From: Avoscillospira sp045652125
Lineage (GTDB): Bacteria > Bacillota > Clostridia > Oscillospirales > Oscillospiraceae
DNA: 39,265 nucleotides
Assembly: GCA_045652125.1 (NCBI GenBank)
Contig: JAZRTT010000022.1
Span: 1 to 39,265, forward strand
Reading direction: 5' to 3'
Made by a program: the position numbers and the translations under genes. Each line of letters begins with the position of its first letter. Position 1 is the stretch's first letter. Below are positions 24,639 through 33,241 of the stretch, piece after piece. The notes below the pieces were generated by a model. It ran no database searches. It saw nothing but the letters and a program-made list of their open reading frames with translations, and had not been told where the DNA came from.

Positions 24639-25499
24639 ATGTGGATTGCAGATCAATGGAAAGATTATGAAGTGATTGACACCTCTGACGGTGAAAAACT
24701 GGAGCGTTGGGGCAGGTATACCTTGGTTCGCCCCGATCCGCAGGTCATCTGGAATACGCCGAAGCAAGATCGCCGATGGCGGAACTTTGACGGACGTTAC
24801 GCCAGAAGCAATACCGGTGGCGGTAAATGGTCGGAACATAAACTGCCGGAAAGATGGCAGGTGCACTACGGCCCGTTGGTTTTTAATGTAAAACCCATGA
24901 ACTTTAAACATACGGGTGTTTTTCCGGAACAGGCTGTGAACTGGGATTTCTCTATGGAGCAGATTAAAAATGCCGGACGCCCGATCAGTGTTCTAAACCT
25001 GTTTGCCTACACAGGTGGTGCAACTCTGGCAGCGGCGGCAGCCGGTGCTTCCGTATGCCATGTTGATGCCGCCAAGGGCATGGTTGCGTGGGCCAGAGAA
25101 AATGCCAGATCTTCCGGGTTGGAACAGGCACCGATTCGCTGGATCGTCGATGACTGTGCAAAGTTTGCAGAGCGTGAGATTAAACGCGGCCGCCGCTATG
25201 ATGCCATTATTATGGATCCGCCTTCCTATGGAAGAGGACCATCCGGAGAGATCTGGAAGCTGGAAAAAGATCTCTATCCGTTTTTGGAGCTGGTTACGGG
25301 CTTGCTTTCCGATGATCCGCTCTTTGTGATCATAAATTCTTACACTACAGGACTGGCACCCTCTGTCCTGGGTTACATGATGGATACGCTGATTTCAACA
25401 AAATATGGCGGACATACGGAGTGTCAGGAATTGGGACTTCCGGTCACAGCCTCCGGCCTGACTTTGCCCTGCGGCAGTACAGGCCGATGGTTCCGCTGA
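24639..25499 (+). CDS. Class I SAM-dependent rRNA methyltransferase-like protein
   Basis: A 286-aa protein resembling the catalytic half of the RlmI/RlmK-type 23S rRNA cytosine methyltransferases. VLNLFAYTGGATLAAAAAGA is the SAM-binding motif (about residue 112), VDAAKGMVAWARENA follows, and MDPPSYGRGPSGE contains the DPPS active-site motif (about 191-194). The N-terminal PUA domain of RlmI is absent, so its target is uncertain. The ATG at 24639 follows CGGAG, 16 bases after the PBP stop; an upstream extension in this frame overlaps the PBP gene in another frame and is rejected. The ECF module begins 13 bases later. Confidence 0.85.
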   Translation: MWIADQWKDYEVIDTSDGEKLERWGRYTLVRPDPQVIWNTPKQDRRWRNFDGRYARSNTGGGKWSEHKLPERWQVHYGPLVFNVKPMNFKHTGVFPEQAVNWDFSMEQIKNAGRPISVLNLFAYTGGATLAAAAAGASVCHVDAAKGMVAWARENARSSGLEQAPIRWIVDDCAKFAEREIKRGRRYDAIIMDPPSYGRGPSGEIWKLEKDLYPFLELVTGLLSDDPLFVIINSYTTGLAPSVLGYMMDTLISTKYGGHTECQELGLPVTASGLTLPCGSTGRWFR

Positions 25500-25512
25500 G
25501 CAGGGAAGTAGT

Positions 25513-26373
25513 ATGGAAAACAAAGGTTTACAGATAAAGGATCTGTCCTATTCTTATCCCGGCGTGGAAGGTTCCAAGCCGATTTCGGTTTTTGAACATT
25601 TGAATTTACAAATTGAACCGGGTAGTTTTGTGGCAGTTCTTGGTCACAACGGCTGCGGAAAATCTACACTTGCCAAGCATTTTAATGCTATTTTACTGCC
25701 ATCCGGCGGCAGTGTTCATGTCTTTGGCATGGATACCCGGGAGGAAACTCTGCTGATGAGAATACGTCAGCAGGTTGGGATGGTGTTTCAGAATCCGGAC
25801 AACCAGATTGTTTCCAATGTGGTGGAGGAGGATGTGGCATTTGCTCCGGAGAATCTGGGCATAGAGCCTGTGGAGATTCGCCGCAGAGTGGATGATGCAT
25901 TAAAAACTGTTGGGATGTATCAATATCGGGATCATGCCCCCCATCTGTTGTCAGGCGGTCAGAAGCAGCGAATTGCCATTGCAGGAGTACTTGCTATGCA
26001 GCCCAGATGTATCGTTCTGGATGAACCGACTGCAATGCTGGACCCAAAAGGCAGACGGGAGGTGCTTCAGGCTGTTTCTCGGCTGAATAAAGAGCGGGGA
26101 ATGACTGTGGTTCTGATTACCCATCATATGTCGGAGGCTGTTTTGGCTGACCGGGTCGTGGTTATGTCGGAAGGCACAGTCCTTGCAGATGGTTCACCCG
26201 GGGAGGTCTTTACGCAGGTGGAACGCCTGCGCTCGGTGGGGCTGACTGTGCCGGAAACGACACAACTGCTGTTTCAACTAAACAAAGAAGGCTTTTGCCT
26301 TCCGCTTGATGCACTCACGGTAGAAGAGTGCGCGCGGGTACTGCAGAAGGAATTTATGCAGATCCGACCTTGA
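25513..26373 (+). CDS. ecfA1: Energy-coupling factor transporter ATPase EcfA1
   Basis: One of two ATPases of the ECF module that powers uptake of vitamins or other micronutrients together with separate S components. The 286-aa protein has Walker A GHNGCGKST (about residues 43-51), the Q-loop in MVFQNPDNQIV, signature LSGGQKQRIAIAGVLA and Walker B CIVLDEPTAMLDP, then the switch His in ITHHMSEA. The C-terminal extension is typical of EcfA proteins. An AGGGAAG SD lies before the ATG. The order ecfA1-ecfA2-ecfT-truA is classic for Firmicutes, although the usual ribosomal protein genes are missing here. No S-component gene is in the window. Confidence 0.95.
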   Translation: MENKGLQIKDLSYSYPGVEGSKPISVFEHLNLQIEPGSFVAVLGHNGCGKSTLAKHFNAILLPSGGSVHVFGMDTREETLLMRIRQQVGMVFQNPDNQIVSNVVEEDVAFAPENLGIEPVEIRRRVDDALKTVGMYQYRDHAPHLLSGGQKQRIAIAGVLAMQPRCIVLDEPTAMLDPKGRREVLQAVSRLNKERGMTVVLITHHMSEAVLADRVVVMSEGTVLADGSPGEVFTQVERLRSVGLTVPETTQLLFQLNKEGFCLPLDALTVEECARVLQKEFMQIRP

Positions 26374-26390
26374 TTTCGGAGGATAGGACA

Positions 26391-27257
26391 TTGAATCCTA
26401 TATTACAGACAAGAAATTTAACGCACACTTATGGCGTGGGAACACCCTTCCAAAGTGATGCCATACACGATGTAAATATAGACATTTATCCGGGGGAGTT
26501 TGTTGGAATCATTGGACACACCGGCTCCGGAAAGTCCACCATGATTCAGCACCTCAACGGCCTTTTGAGGCCTACCGGCGGAGAAGTGCTTCTGAACGGG
26601 AAAGACATCTGGAGGGATAAACAAGCTACCAGACAAGCCCGGTTTCAGGTAGGACTGGTGTTTCAATATCCGGAGTATCAGCTTTTTGAAGAAACGGTTT
26701 ATAAAGATATTGCCTTTGGCCCTATGAATATGGGGCTTACTGCTGATAAAGTGGATGAGCGTGTTCGACGTGCTGCCGGGTTTGTGGGGATTCCGGAAGA
26801 AAATCTGGAAAAATCTCCGTTTGAACTATCAGGCGGTCAGAAACGGCGTGCCGCGATTGCCGGTGTGATCGCCATGGAGCCTGAGATATTGATTCTTGAT
26901 GAGCCGACTGCGGGGCTGGATCCCAAGGGTCGGGAAGATATTTTGTACAATATCCGTGCTTATCAGGCAGATCAAAATGCCACAGTGATCATGGTCAGTC
27001 ACAGTATGGAAGAAATTGCCTCCAATGTGGACCGTCTCATTGTTATGAATCAGGGTACCGTTGCGATGGTCGGAGCACCGCGGGAAATTTTTGCCCGCGC
27101 CTTGGAACTGACCGAGATGGGCCTGGATGTGCCTCAGATCACACAGATATTCCTGCGGCTGCAGGCAGAAGGGATGCGGATTGATTCTTCTGTCTATACG
27201 GTCGAGCAGGCGGTAGCTGCCCTTCTTGCGTTTCGGGGAGGTGAGTGCCATGCTTAA
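26391..27257 (+). CDS. ecfA2: Energy-coupling factor transporter ATPase EcfA2, TTG start
   Basis: Partner ATPase of EcfA1. The 288-aa protein shows Walker A GHTGSGKST, LVFQYPEYQLFEETVYKDIAFGP (typical EcfA2 Q-loop region), signature ELSGGQKRRAAIAGVIAMEPE and Walker B ILILDEPTAGLDPKG. I chose TTG at 26391 because GGAGG lies eight bases upstream and the product then begins NPILQTRNLTHTYG, the normal first strand. An in-frame extension to 26328 would overlap ecfA1. It overlaps ecfT by eight bases. Confidence 0.94.
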   Translation: MNPILQTRNLTHTYGVGTPFQSDAIHDVNIDIYPGEFVGIIGHTGSGKSTMIQHLNGLLRPTGGEVLLNGKDIWRDKQATRQARFQVGLVFQYPEYQLFEETVYKDIAFGPMNMGLTADKVDERVRRAAGFVGIPEENLEKSPFELSGGQKRRAAIAGVIAMEPEILILDEPTAGLDPKGREDILYNIRAYQADQNATVIMVSHSMEEIASNVDRLIVMNQGTVAMVGAPREIFARALELTEMGLDVPQITQIFLRLQAEGMRIDSSVYTVEQAVAALLAFRGGECHA

Positions 27258-28053
27258 GGATATTACCCTTGGGCAGTATTTCCCCGGCGATACGGTGGTG
27301 CACCGGTTGGATCCCAGGACCAAACTGATCTTAGTGATCGTCTATATCGTTACACTCTTCAGTGCCAAGCGGTTTTTGACATATGGACTAGTAATTGCAG
27401 CATTGGCAGGGATTATTTCTCTATCTCATATTCAACTGAAAACCATCCTGAAGAGTTTGAAGCCGCTGCTGTTCATTATTGTTCTGACCGGAGTTCTGAA
27501 CCTGTTTTATACACCCGGTAAGGTTCTGGTGAAGTTTTGGATTTTTTCCATTACAAAAGAAGGTGTTTTCAGTGCAGTATTTATGGCACTGCGGATCTCC
27601 ATGCTGATTATCGGAACTTTTATGTTAACCTATACTACGTCCCCCATTGCTCTGACAGATGGGTTGGAACGATTGCTTTCTCCATTAAAACGGATCAAAG
27701 TGCCGGTGCATGAACTGGCAATGATGATGTGCATTGCACTGCGCTTTATTCCGACATTGATTGAGGAAACGGATAAAATAATGAGTGCACAGAAGGCCAG
27801 AGGTGCTGATTTTGAGACAGGAAGCCTTTTATCCCGAGCAAAAGCACTCATTCCTGTTTTGGTGCCGTTGTTCATCAGCTCTTTTCGGCGTGCCGATGAA
27901 TTGGCTGTGGCTATGGAGTGCCGCTGTTATCACGGAGGAGATGGACGCACCAGAATGAAGCAGCTGCATTATAAAAAGGCAGATACAGCAGCTTTGATTA
28001 TGGGCCTTATTCTTATGGCTGCTGTGATTATATTGGGCCGAGTGGGCCTATAA
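27250..28053 (+). CDS. ecfT: Energy-coupling factor transporter transmembrane protein EcfT
   Basis: The membrane scaffold linking the EcfA ATPases to S components. The 267-aa protein starts with the family's DITLGQYFPGDTVVHRLDPRTKLI and has about five transmembrane segments. The first coupling motif is SAQKARGADF (Ala-Arg-Gly). The second is AMECRCYHGG, where most relatives have A-R-G or A-R-C, so it departs slightly from consensus. The tail GRTRMKQLHY is also typical. The ATG at 27250 overlaps the end of ecfA2 and has GGAGG eight bases upstream. Confidence 0.94.
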   Translation: MLKDITLGQYFPGDTVVHRLDPRTKLILVIVYIVTLFSAKRFLTYGLVIAALAGIISLSHIQLKTILKSLKPLLFIIVLTGVLNLFYTPGKVLVKFWIFSITKEGVFSAVFMALRISMLIIGTFMLTYTTSPIALTDGLERLLSPLKRIKVPVHELAMMMCIALRFIPTLIEETDKIMSAQKARGADFETGSLLSRAKALIPVLVPLFISSFRRADELAVAMECRCYHGGDGRTRMKQLHYKKADTAALIMGLILMAAVIILGRVGL

Positions 28054-28065
28054 CGGAGGGTCATT

Positions 28066-28830
28066 ATGCGCAACATAGCCCTGTTTTTGACCTATGAAGG
28101 GACAGCTTATCATGGGTGGCAGGTTCAAAAACATGACAGGTCCATAGGTCAAACCATGGAGGAAGCTGCAGCATCCATTGTAGGCCATCCTGTTAAGATG
28201 ACCGGCTGCGGCAGAACCGATGCCGGTGTCCACGCCAGGAGATATGTGGCTAATTTCCGCACCTCTTCTACCATCCCAACAGAGCGGCTGCCTTATGCAC
28301 TCAATACCCATTTGCCGGAGGATATTGTTGTCACAGGTGCCATGGATGTACACGATGATTTTAATGCCATAGGCTCCTGTGTGAGAAAAGAGTACACCTA
28401 TTTGATTTATAATTCTCGGATTCGGGACCCGTTTTATGTAAACCGTGCGTGGTTCTATCCCAAACATCTGGATGAAAAGATCATGCAGCAGGCAGCCAGT
28501 CAATTTGTGGGGACGCATGATTTTTCGGCAGTACGTTCGGTCGGTACAGATGTTAAATCTACGGTTCGCACAGTTTATTATTACGATGTGGAGCGGAGCG
28601 GCGATCTGATCTATCTTCGGGTCTGCGCCAACGGCTTTTTGTACAACATGGCACGAGCGATGGCCGGAACTGTGGTCTATGCGGCAGAAGGGAAGATCTG
28701 TCCCGATGAGATCGGTTCCTTATTGGCTTCCGGCAACCGCACTTCTGCAGGACCTACTGTGCCTGCAGGCGGTTTATATTTGACAAAACTTTGGTATGAA
28801 GATGGGAAGGTGTCATTCCATGTGGGATAA
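28066..28830 (+). CDS. truA: tRNA pseudouridine(38-40) synthase TruA
   Basis: Isomerises uridines 38-40 in the anticodon arm of many tRNAs. The 254-aa protein has the usual length. The catalytic Asp is in GCGRTDAGVHA (about residues 47-57), and LTYEGTAYHGWQVQ at the N-terminus and FLYNMARAMAGTVV at the C-terminus are family signatures. A GGAGG-type SD precedes the ATG, 12 bases after ecfT. It follows the ECF genes as in many Firmicutes and overlaps the next gene by 11 bases. Confidence 0.96.
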   Translation: MRNIALFLTYEGTAYHGWQVQKHDRSIGQTMEEAAASIVGHPVKMTGCGRTDAGVHARRYVANFRTSSTIPTERLPYALNTHLPEDIVVTGAMDVHDDFNAIGSCVRKEYTYLIYNSRIRDPFYVNRAWFYPKHLDEKIMQQAASQFVGTHDFSAVRSVGTDVKSTVRTVYYYDVERSGDLIYLRVCANGFLYNMARAMAGTVVYAAEGKICPDEIGSLLASGNRTSAGPTVPAGGLYLTKLWYEDGKVSFHVG

Positions 28831-29983
28831 AAAGACATTAATAAAACATACATCTGATAAGAACCTTCTCAAGAAACTTCTGGCCATGCTTCTGGTTTTG
28901 ATTCTGGTGCTGGGGATGGTTGCGCTGTTTCTGTTCCGGGATGAGATACGGTTGGAGGCTGCGCTGCGCCGCATAAAATACTGGGGTATGACGAGCGGAG
29001 AAACTGCGGACAGATATAGTTTTGATGCACACAACAGCAATTGCTATGCCCATTTTGACGGAGGGTTGGTGCTGGCTTCCGTTAGCGGGCTGAGTGCCTA
29101 TGGCTCAGATGGTCGGGAAACAGTTGTGTCTCAGGGACAGCTGAACTTACCTCAGGTGTATGCCGGCAAGAATCTGGCAATGGCTTATGATGCCGGAGGG
29201 AATATGCTGCTGGCTGTACACAAATCCGAGGGTGAGGTTCTGCGCGTTACGTCAGAAAAACCCATATTGGATGCCGACCTTTCCCCCAATGGCAACATTT
29301 GTTATATTTCATCAGAGGCCGGATATAAATCTGTTATTACGGTCTATAATGAAAAACAGGAGCAGATCTACCGTTGGTTGTCCACCAGTACCTTTATGCC
29401 GGTGGCCGCGGTTTCGGAAAACGGTAAAGACCTTGCGGCTATCGGATTGAATGAGAATGACGGGAATTTTGCCAGCGTCCTTAACCTGTTCCGCACAGAC
29501 ACCGATCACGTCCTGACCACAGTAAGCCTAGGCAGCGATCTTATCTATGACTTACTGTATCTCAATAAGGATTGCATCTGCGCCATTGGTGAAACCGGCA
29601 TATCCTTTGTGTCCGCATCCGGTGAAATGCTGGGAACGTATGCCTACAATAACAGCTACCTCAAAGATTATGACACCGGCGGCGATGGATTTTTAGCTTT
29701 ATCCATGAATACGTATAGAGCAGGCAATCGCTACACGCTGGTTATTGTGGATGAAATGGGAAAAGAACTTGGTTCTATCTATGTGGGGCAGGAAATTTTG
29801 GATATTTCCGCGGCAGGCAAATATATTGCTGTTTTGACCACACAAGGTCTTACCATTTATGACAGGAAGTTAAGCGTTTATGCGCAGACAGACAATGTAA
29901 ACGCCGCAACGAATGTATTGGTGCAGCCGGATGGCGTAGCACTCCTGTTGGGAGCCGGAAAAGGGTGGCTTTATATACCTTGA
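28820..29983 (+). CDS. DUF5711 family membrane-anchored beta-propeller-like protein
   Basis: A 387-aa protein of unknown function with a lysine-rich cytoplasmic N-terminus, one transmembrane helix (about residues 21-41, LLAMLLVLILVLGMVALFLF) and an extracytoplasmic region made of repeated short beta-rich blocks such as LDADLSPNGNICYIS and VAAVSENGKDLAAIG, suggesting a WD40/YVTN-like propeller. I recognise the DUF5711 type found in Clostridia. The ATG at 28820 lies inside the end of truA with AAGGTG upstream, so translation is probably coupled. It ends the operon; a new promoter precedes the clpE-like gene. A sensor or protein-binding role at the cell surface is only a guess. Confidence 0.75.
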   Translation: MWDKKTLIKHTSDKNLLKKLLAMLLVLILVLGMVALFLFRDEIRLEAALRRIKYWGMTSGETADRYSFDAHNSNCYAHFDGGLVLASVSGLSAYGSDGRETVVSQGQLNLPQVYAGKNLAMAYDAGGNMLLAVHKSEGEVLRVTSEKPILDADLSPNGNICYISSEAGYKSVITVYNEKQEQIYRWLSTSTFMPVAAVSENGKDLAAIGLNENDGNFASVLNLFRTDTDHVLTTVSLGSDLIYDLLYLNKDCICAIGETGISFVSASGEMLGTYAYNNSYLKDYDTGGDGFLALSMNTYRAGNRYTLVIVDEMGKELGSIYVGQEILDISAAGKYIAVLTTQGLTIYDRKLSVYAQTDNVNAATNVLVQPDGVALLLGAGKGWLYIP

Positions 29984-29995
29984 ATTATTTGGTGA

Positions 29996-30024
29996 TAGGC
30001 ACAGAGAGTAAAATGTGCTATACT
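29996..30024 (+). promoter_or_regulatory. clpE-like promoter flanked by an inverted repeat
   Basis: Extended -10 TGCTATACT (TATACT at 30019-30024) with a weak -35 TAGGCA (29996-30001) at 17 bp. Inverted 7-bp arms CACAGAG (30000-30006) and CTCTGTG (30032-30038) are centred on the -10 box, a position suited to a repressor operator. It matches neither the CIRCE element nor the CtsR tandem repeat. Confidence 0.6.
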
Positions 30025-30055
30025 GTTCCTACTCTGTGTAAAGGAGAGCTGTTTC

Positions 30056-32371
30056 ATGCAACCCACTTTGTGTTCAAAATGCAAGAAAAATGTGGCGGTG
30101 ATTTTCGTCACTAAAATAGAAAATGAAAAGACGATTTCGGAAGGTCTTTGCCTGCGATGTGCCAAGGATATGCGGTTAAAGCCGGTGGAGGATATGATCA
30201 ACAGAATGGGGCTTTCGGAGGATGAGCTGGAGTGCCTGTCCAACGAAATGCTGGATGCATTCCAGAATGTTGAAGGCCTTATTGCCATGGAGCAAAACCG
30301 GGATTCCGAAGAAAATGAAGAAGAAATGGACAGTCAAACGGCTACTTTCCCGTTTTTGAATAAGCTCTTTGGCGGCCGGCAGGAAGATAACCTGCAGTCT
30401 GCACAAAATCCGCATCAGGACGAGGAAAAGCATGAGAAGGCGGAACATGCCAATAAAAACAAAAAGAGAAAATTTCTGGACACTTACTGCCTGAATCTAA
30501 CAAAAAAAGCCAGAGACGGCGGTCTTGACCGTATCGTTGGTCGTGATGTAGAGACAGAGCGAGTGGTACAGATTCTCAATCGTCGGCAGAAAAATAATCC
30601 CTGTCTTATCGGTGAACCCGGTGTCGGTAAAACGGCCATTGCGGAAGGTCTTGCCCAACGTATTGCGGACAAGGACGTACCTTATAAGCTGCAGGACAAG
30701 GAGGTTTATCTGCTGGATTTGACGGCACTGGTTGCAGGAACGCAGTTCCGGGGACAGTTTGAGAGCCGCATGAAGGGCCTGATTGAAGAAGTAAAGAAAC
30801 TGGGCAATATCATTTTGGTCATTGATGAAGTTCACAATCTGGTTGGTGCAGGTGATGCCGAAGGCAGTATGAATGCAGCCAATATCCTCAAGCCTGCTTT
30901 GTCCCGTGGAGAAATTCAGGTGATCGGTGCAACCACCTTTAAGGAATACAGGAAGTATATCGAAAAGGATTCTGCGCTGGAGCGTCGTTTTCAGCCGGTA
31001 ACGGTCAATGAACCTACCATAGAGGAAGCCATAGACATTATTCGTGGGATCGCACACTACTATGAATCATTTCATGGCGTGGAAATTTCCCCGGAAATCG
31101 CACGGCAGGCGGTGATTTTGTCTGAGCGGTATATCACAGATCGCTTTTTACCGGATAAAGCCATTGATCTGCTGGATGAGGCCTGTTCAGATGTGAATCT
31201 GAAGAATAAGTCCATCGGCAAACGAATGGCCCTGCAAAAAGAGCATGATGATCTGAATTTGGAGCTTCAAATGATCATGGAAGCCGAAGAGAAGGATTAT
31301 GCCCGCATGGCAGAGCTGCGAAGCCGTGATATGCAGGTGGAAAAAGAACTGGCTGTTCTGGAACAAGAGCCTAAGCCTGTTCTTACCATTGAAAACCTTG
31401 CCAGAATTATTGAACTTTGGACAAAGATTCCTGCCAGTAAGATTCGGGCACAGGAATATGACCAGCTTCGTCAATTAGAAACCAGATTAAAAAAGCGTAT
31501 TATCGGCCAGGATGAGGCAATTGCCTCTGTGGCTGCCGCCATTCGCCGTAATCGTGTCGGGATCTCTCCCAAGAAGCGTCCTGTATCGTTTATTTTTGTG
31601 GGATCCACCGGCGTTGGCAAGACGGAGTTGGTAAAATGTCTGGCAGATGACTTGTTTGATTCTGTGGAAACGCTGATCCGATTGGATATGTCGGAGTATA
31701 TGGAAAAGCATTCGGTTTCCAAAATCATCGGTTCTCCTCCCGGTTACGTTGGCTATGATGAGGCCGGACAACTGACGGAAAAAATTCGAAGAAAGCCATA
31801 TTCCGTTATTCTCTTTGACGAGATGGAGAAGGCACATCCTGATGTGCTGAACATTCTTCTGCAAATTCTGGACGATGGGAGAATCACAGATGCGCAGGGA
31901 CGTATGGTCAATTTCGAAAATACCATCATTGTTATGACATCCAACGCAGGTTCTGATCGAAAGGGTGGCTCTGTCGGCTTTGGCCAGAGCATTTCCGATC
32001 AGACAAAAGAGAAGGCAATGAAGGCGCTCAGAGAGTTCCTGCGGCCGGAATTTATAAATCGTGTAGATGAAGTGATTTGCTTCAACCGCCTGACGGAAGA
32101 AGATTTTCTTCGTATTGCGGGTATTATGTTGGAGGAACTCCGGCAATCTCTGGAAACCCGCGGTGTAAAACTGTCTTGGGATGAAAAACTTTTGCAGCAC
32201 CTTGTGAAGAAGTCTTACTCTGTGACTTATGGTGCCAGAAATCTTCGCCGCACCATTCAGAAAGATATTGAGGATCCGGTTGCGGAAAAACTCATCGATA
32301 GCGTTGTGACACCGATTCATGAGATTTATATTACCGCAGATGACGCAGGTGTGGTGGTTCAGTCAACGTGA
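30056..32371 (+). CDS. ClpE-like AAA+ ATP-dependent unfoldase
   Basis: A Hsp100 unfoldase that would feed substrates to ClpP. The 771-aa protein begins with a zinc-ribbon (C6, C9, C32, C35), as in ClpE and McsA, in place of the paired Clp N-repeats of ClpC. A low-complexity, charged linker follows (about 85-140). The first AAA+ module has Walker A GEPGVGKT (186-193), pore loop GTQFRGQFE and Walker B VIDEVHN. A short coiled-coil middle region (about 390-440) follows. The second module has GSTGVGKT (about 517-524), the GYVGYD pore loop and, in SVGFGQS, the VGF tripeptide of the ClpP-docking loop. RBS AAAGGAGAG. Assignment to ClpE rather than ClpC rests on the zinc finger. Confidence 0.88.
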   Translation: MQPTLCSKCKKNVAVIFVTKIENEKTISEGLCLRCAKDMRLKPVEDMINRMGLSEDELECLSNEMLDAFQNVEGLIAMEQNRDSEENEEEMDSQTATFPFLNKLFGGRQEDNLQSAQNPHQDEEKHEKAEHANKNKKRKFLDTYCLNLTKKARDGGLDRIVGRDVETERVVQILNRRQKNNPCLIGEPGVGKTAIAEGLAQRIADKDVPYKLQDKEVYLLDLTALVAGTQFRGQFESRMKGLIEEVKKLGNIILVIDEVHNLVGAGDAEGSMNAANILKPALSRGEIQVIGATTFKEYRKYIEKDSALERRFQPVTVNEPTIEEAIDIIRGIAHYYESFHGVEISPEIARQAVILSERYITDRFLPDKAIDLLDEACSDVNLKNKSIGKRMALQKEHDDLNLELQMIMEAEEKDYARMAELRSRDMQVEKELAVLEQEPKPVLTIENLARIIELWTKIPASKIRAQEYDQLRQLETRLKKRIIGQDEAIASVAAAIRRNRVGISPKKRPVSFIFVGSTGVGKTELVKCLADDLFDSVETLIRLDMSEYMEKHSVSKIIGSPPGYVGYDEAGQLTEKIRRKPYSVILFDEMEKAHPDVLNILLQILDDGRITDAQGRMVNFENTIIVMTSNAGSDRKGGSVGFGQSISDQTKEKAMKALREFLRPEFINRVDEVICFNRLTEEDFLRIAGIMLEELRQSLETRGVKLSWDEKLLQHLVKKSYSVTYGARNLRRTIQKDIEDPVAEKLIDSVVTPIHEIYITADDAGVVVQST

Positions 32372-32397
32372 TCGATGGATGAAAGGGGGCAGTACCG

Positions 32398-32949
32398 GTG
32401 TTGATGCAATTGAAAGATCAGGCGGCACAAGTCATTACAGAATTGGTTGCCGCTGCGGGACTTTGCCAGGGAGATCTACTGGTCATCGGCTGCTCTTCCA
32501 GCGAGATCATAGGTGAGAAAATCGGCAAAGGTTCCAGCTTGGATGCCGCACAGTCGGTCTATGCCGGGATTGCACCGATTTTGAAGGAGAATGGGATTTT
32601 TCTGGCCGCCCAATGCTGCGAACACTTAAACCGGGCTTTGATACTGGAGAAGTCTGCGGCAGAACGATTTGGATATGAGATCATCAATGCGCGTCCTGTG
32701 CCAAATGCCGGCGGAGCGTTTGCCACGACTGTATGGGAAAATATGGACTGTCCTGTGGCAGTGGAGCACATTCGTGCAAAGGCGGGGCTTGATATAGGCG
32801 GTACTTTCATTGGAATGCACCTGAAAGAAGTGGCAGTACCGGTGCGGCTGTCTGTCAAACAGATTGGTCAGGCTTCTGTTTTGTGTGCCCGTACCCGTCC
32901 GAAGTTTATAGGCGGGGAACGGACCCAATATGTAGAAGAGCTGAAATAA
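32398..32949 (+). CDS. TIGR01440/UPF0340 family protein (YwlG-like)
   Basis: A 183-aa cytoplasmic protein of the UPF0340 family, conserved in Firmicutes and without an assigned function. Recognisable segments are VIGCSSSEIIGEKIGKGSS, AAQCCEHLNRALILE and AKAGLDIGGTFIGMHL. I chose the GTG at 32398 because AAGGGGG lies eight bases before it; the ATG two codons on is 14 bases away. It follows the clpE-like gene by 26 bases and ends at a strong terminator. Confidence 0.87.
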   Translation: MLMQLKDQAAQVITELVAAAGLCQGDLLVIGCSSSEIIGEKIGKGSSLDAAQSVYAGIAPILKENGIFLAAQCCEHLNRALILEKSAAERFGYEIINARPVPNAGGAFATTVWENMDCPVAVEHIRAKAGLDIGGTFIGMHLKEVAVPVRLSVKQIGQASVLCARTRPKFIGGERTQYVEELK

Positions 32950-32954
32950 AGAGA

Positions 32955-32984
32955 AACCGTGGGATACTATCCCACGGTTCTTTT
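32955..32984 (+). terminator. Terminator after the TIGR01440 gene
   Basis: An 11-bp perfect stem, AACCGTGGGAT (32955-32965) with the arm at 32969-32979, followed by CTTTTAT. The stop codon of the convergent small gene (32983-32985) lies in its T-run. Confidence 0.88.
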
Positions 32985-33234
32985 ATAGAAAGGCGGCTAT
33001 GGCCCAGAGGACACCTGTGGCGGCGGCACCTGCAGCAGCCCAGAGAATCCGGTGAATCCGGGATGGGCTTGCTTTTACCTCCTTACAGACCAAACGTGCT
33101 TCTTTAAGAAGTGCCTCCTCTGTGATGCCGCCTTCTGCCAATGCATTGTCGCGTATCAGAAAAATGGCCTGCTCAAACAACTTTGGGTCCGGCCCTTTTA
33201 CAACAACCACTTGTCTGGTGATGCCTTTGACCAT
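32983..33234 (-). CDS. Small tail-anchored hypothetical protein
   Basis: An 83-aa protein I cannot name. The first 60 residues are soluble and amphipathic (VKGITRQVVVVKGPDPKLF, then ALAEGGITEEALLKEARLVC). The last 20 (ILWAAAGAAATGVLWAIAAFL) form one hydrophobic helix at the extreme C-terminus, so it looks tail-anchored. The ATG at 33234 has GGGAGG seven bases upstream. A much longer in-frame reading to 33735 runs antisense-like through the deaminase gene and is rejected. The SD sits in the 3' arm of a 12-bp hairpin (33242-33287), suggesting controlled expression. Co-directional with the dCMP deaminase. Confidence 0.72.
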   Translation of the reverse strand: MVKGITRQVVVVKGPDPKLFEQAIFLIRDNALAEGGITEEALLKEARLVCKEVKASPSRIHRILWAAAGAAATGVLWAIAAFL

Positions 33235-33241
33235 AATAAAA

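Noticed and set aside
29996..30055. CtsR or CIRCE operator before the clpE-like gene
   Set aside because: Neither the GGTCAAA tandem heptads nor the TTAGCACTC/GAGTGCTAA repeat is present.
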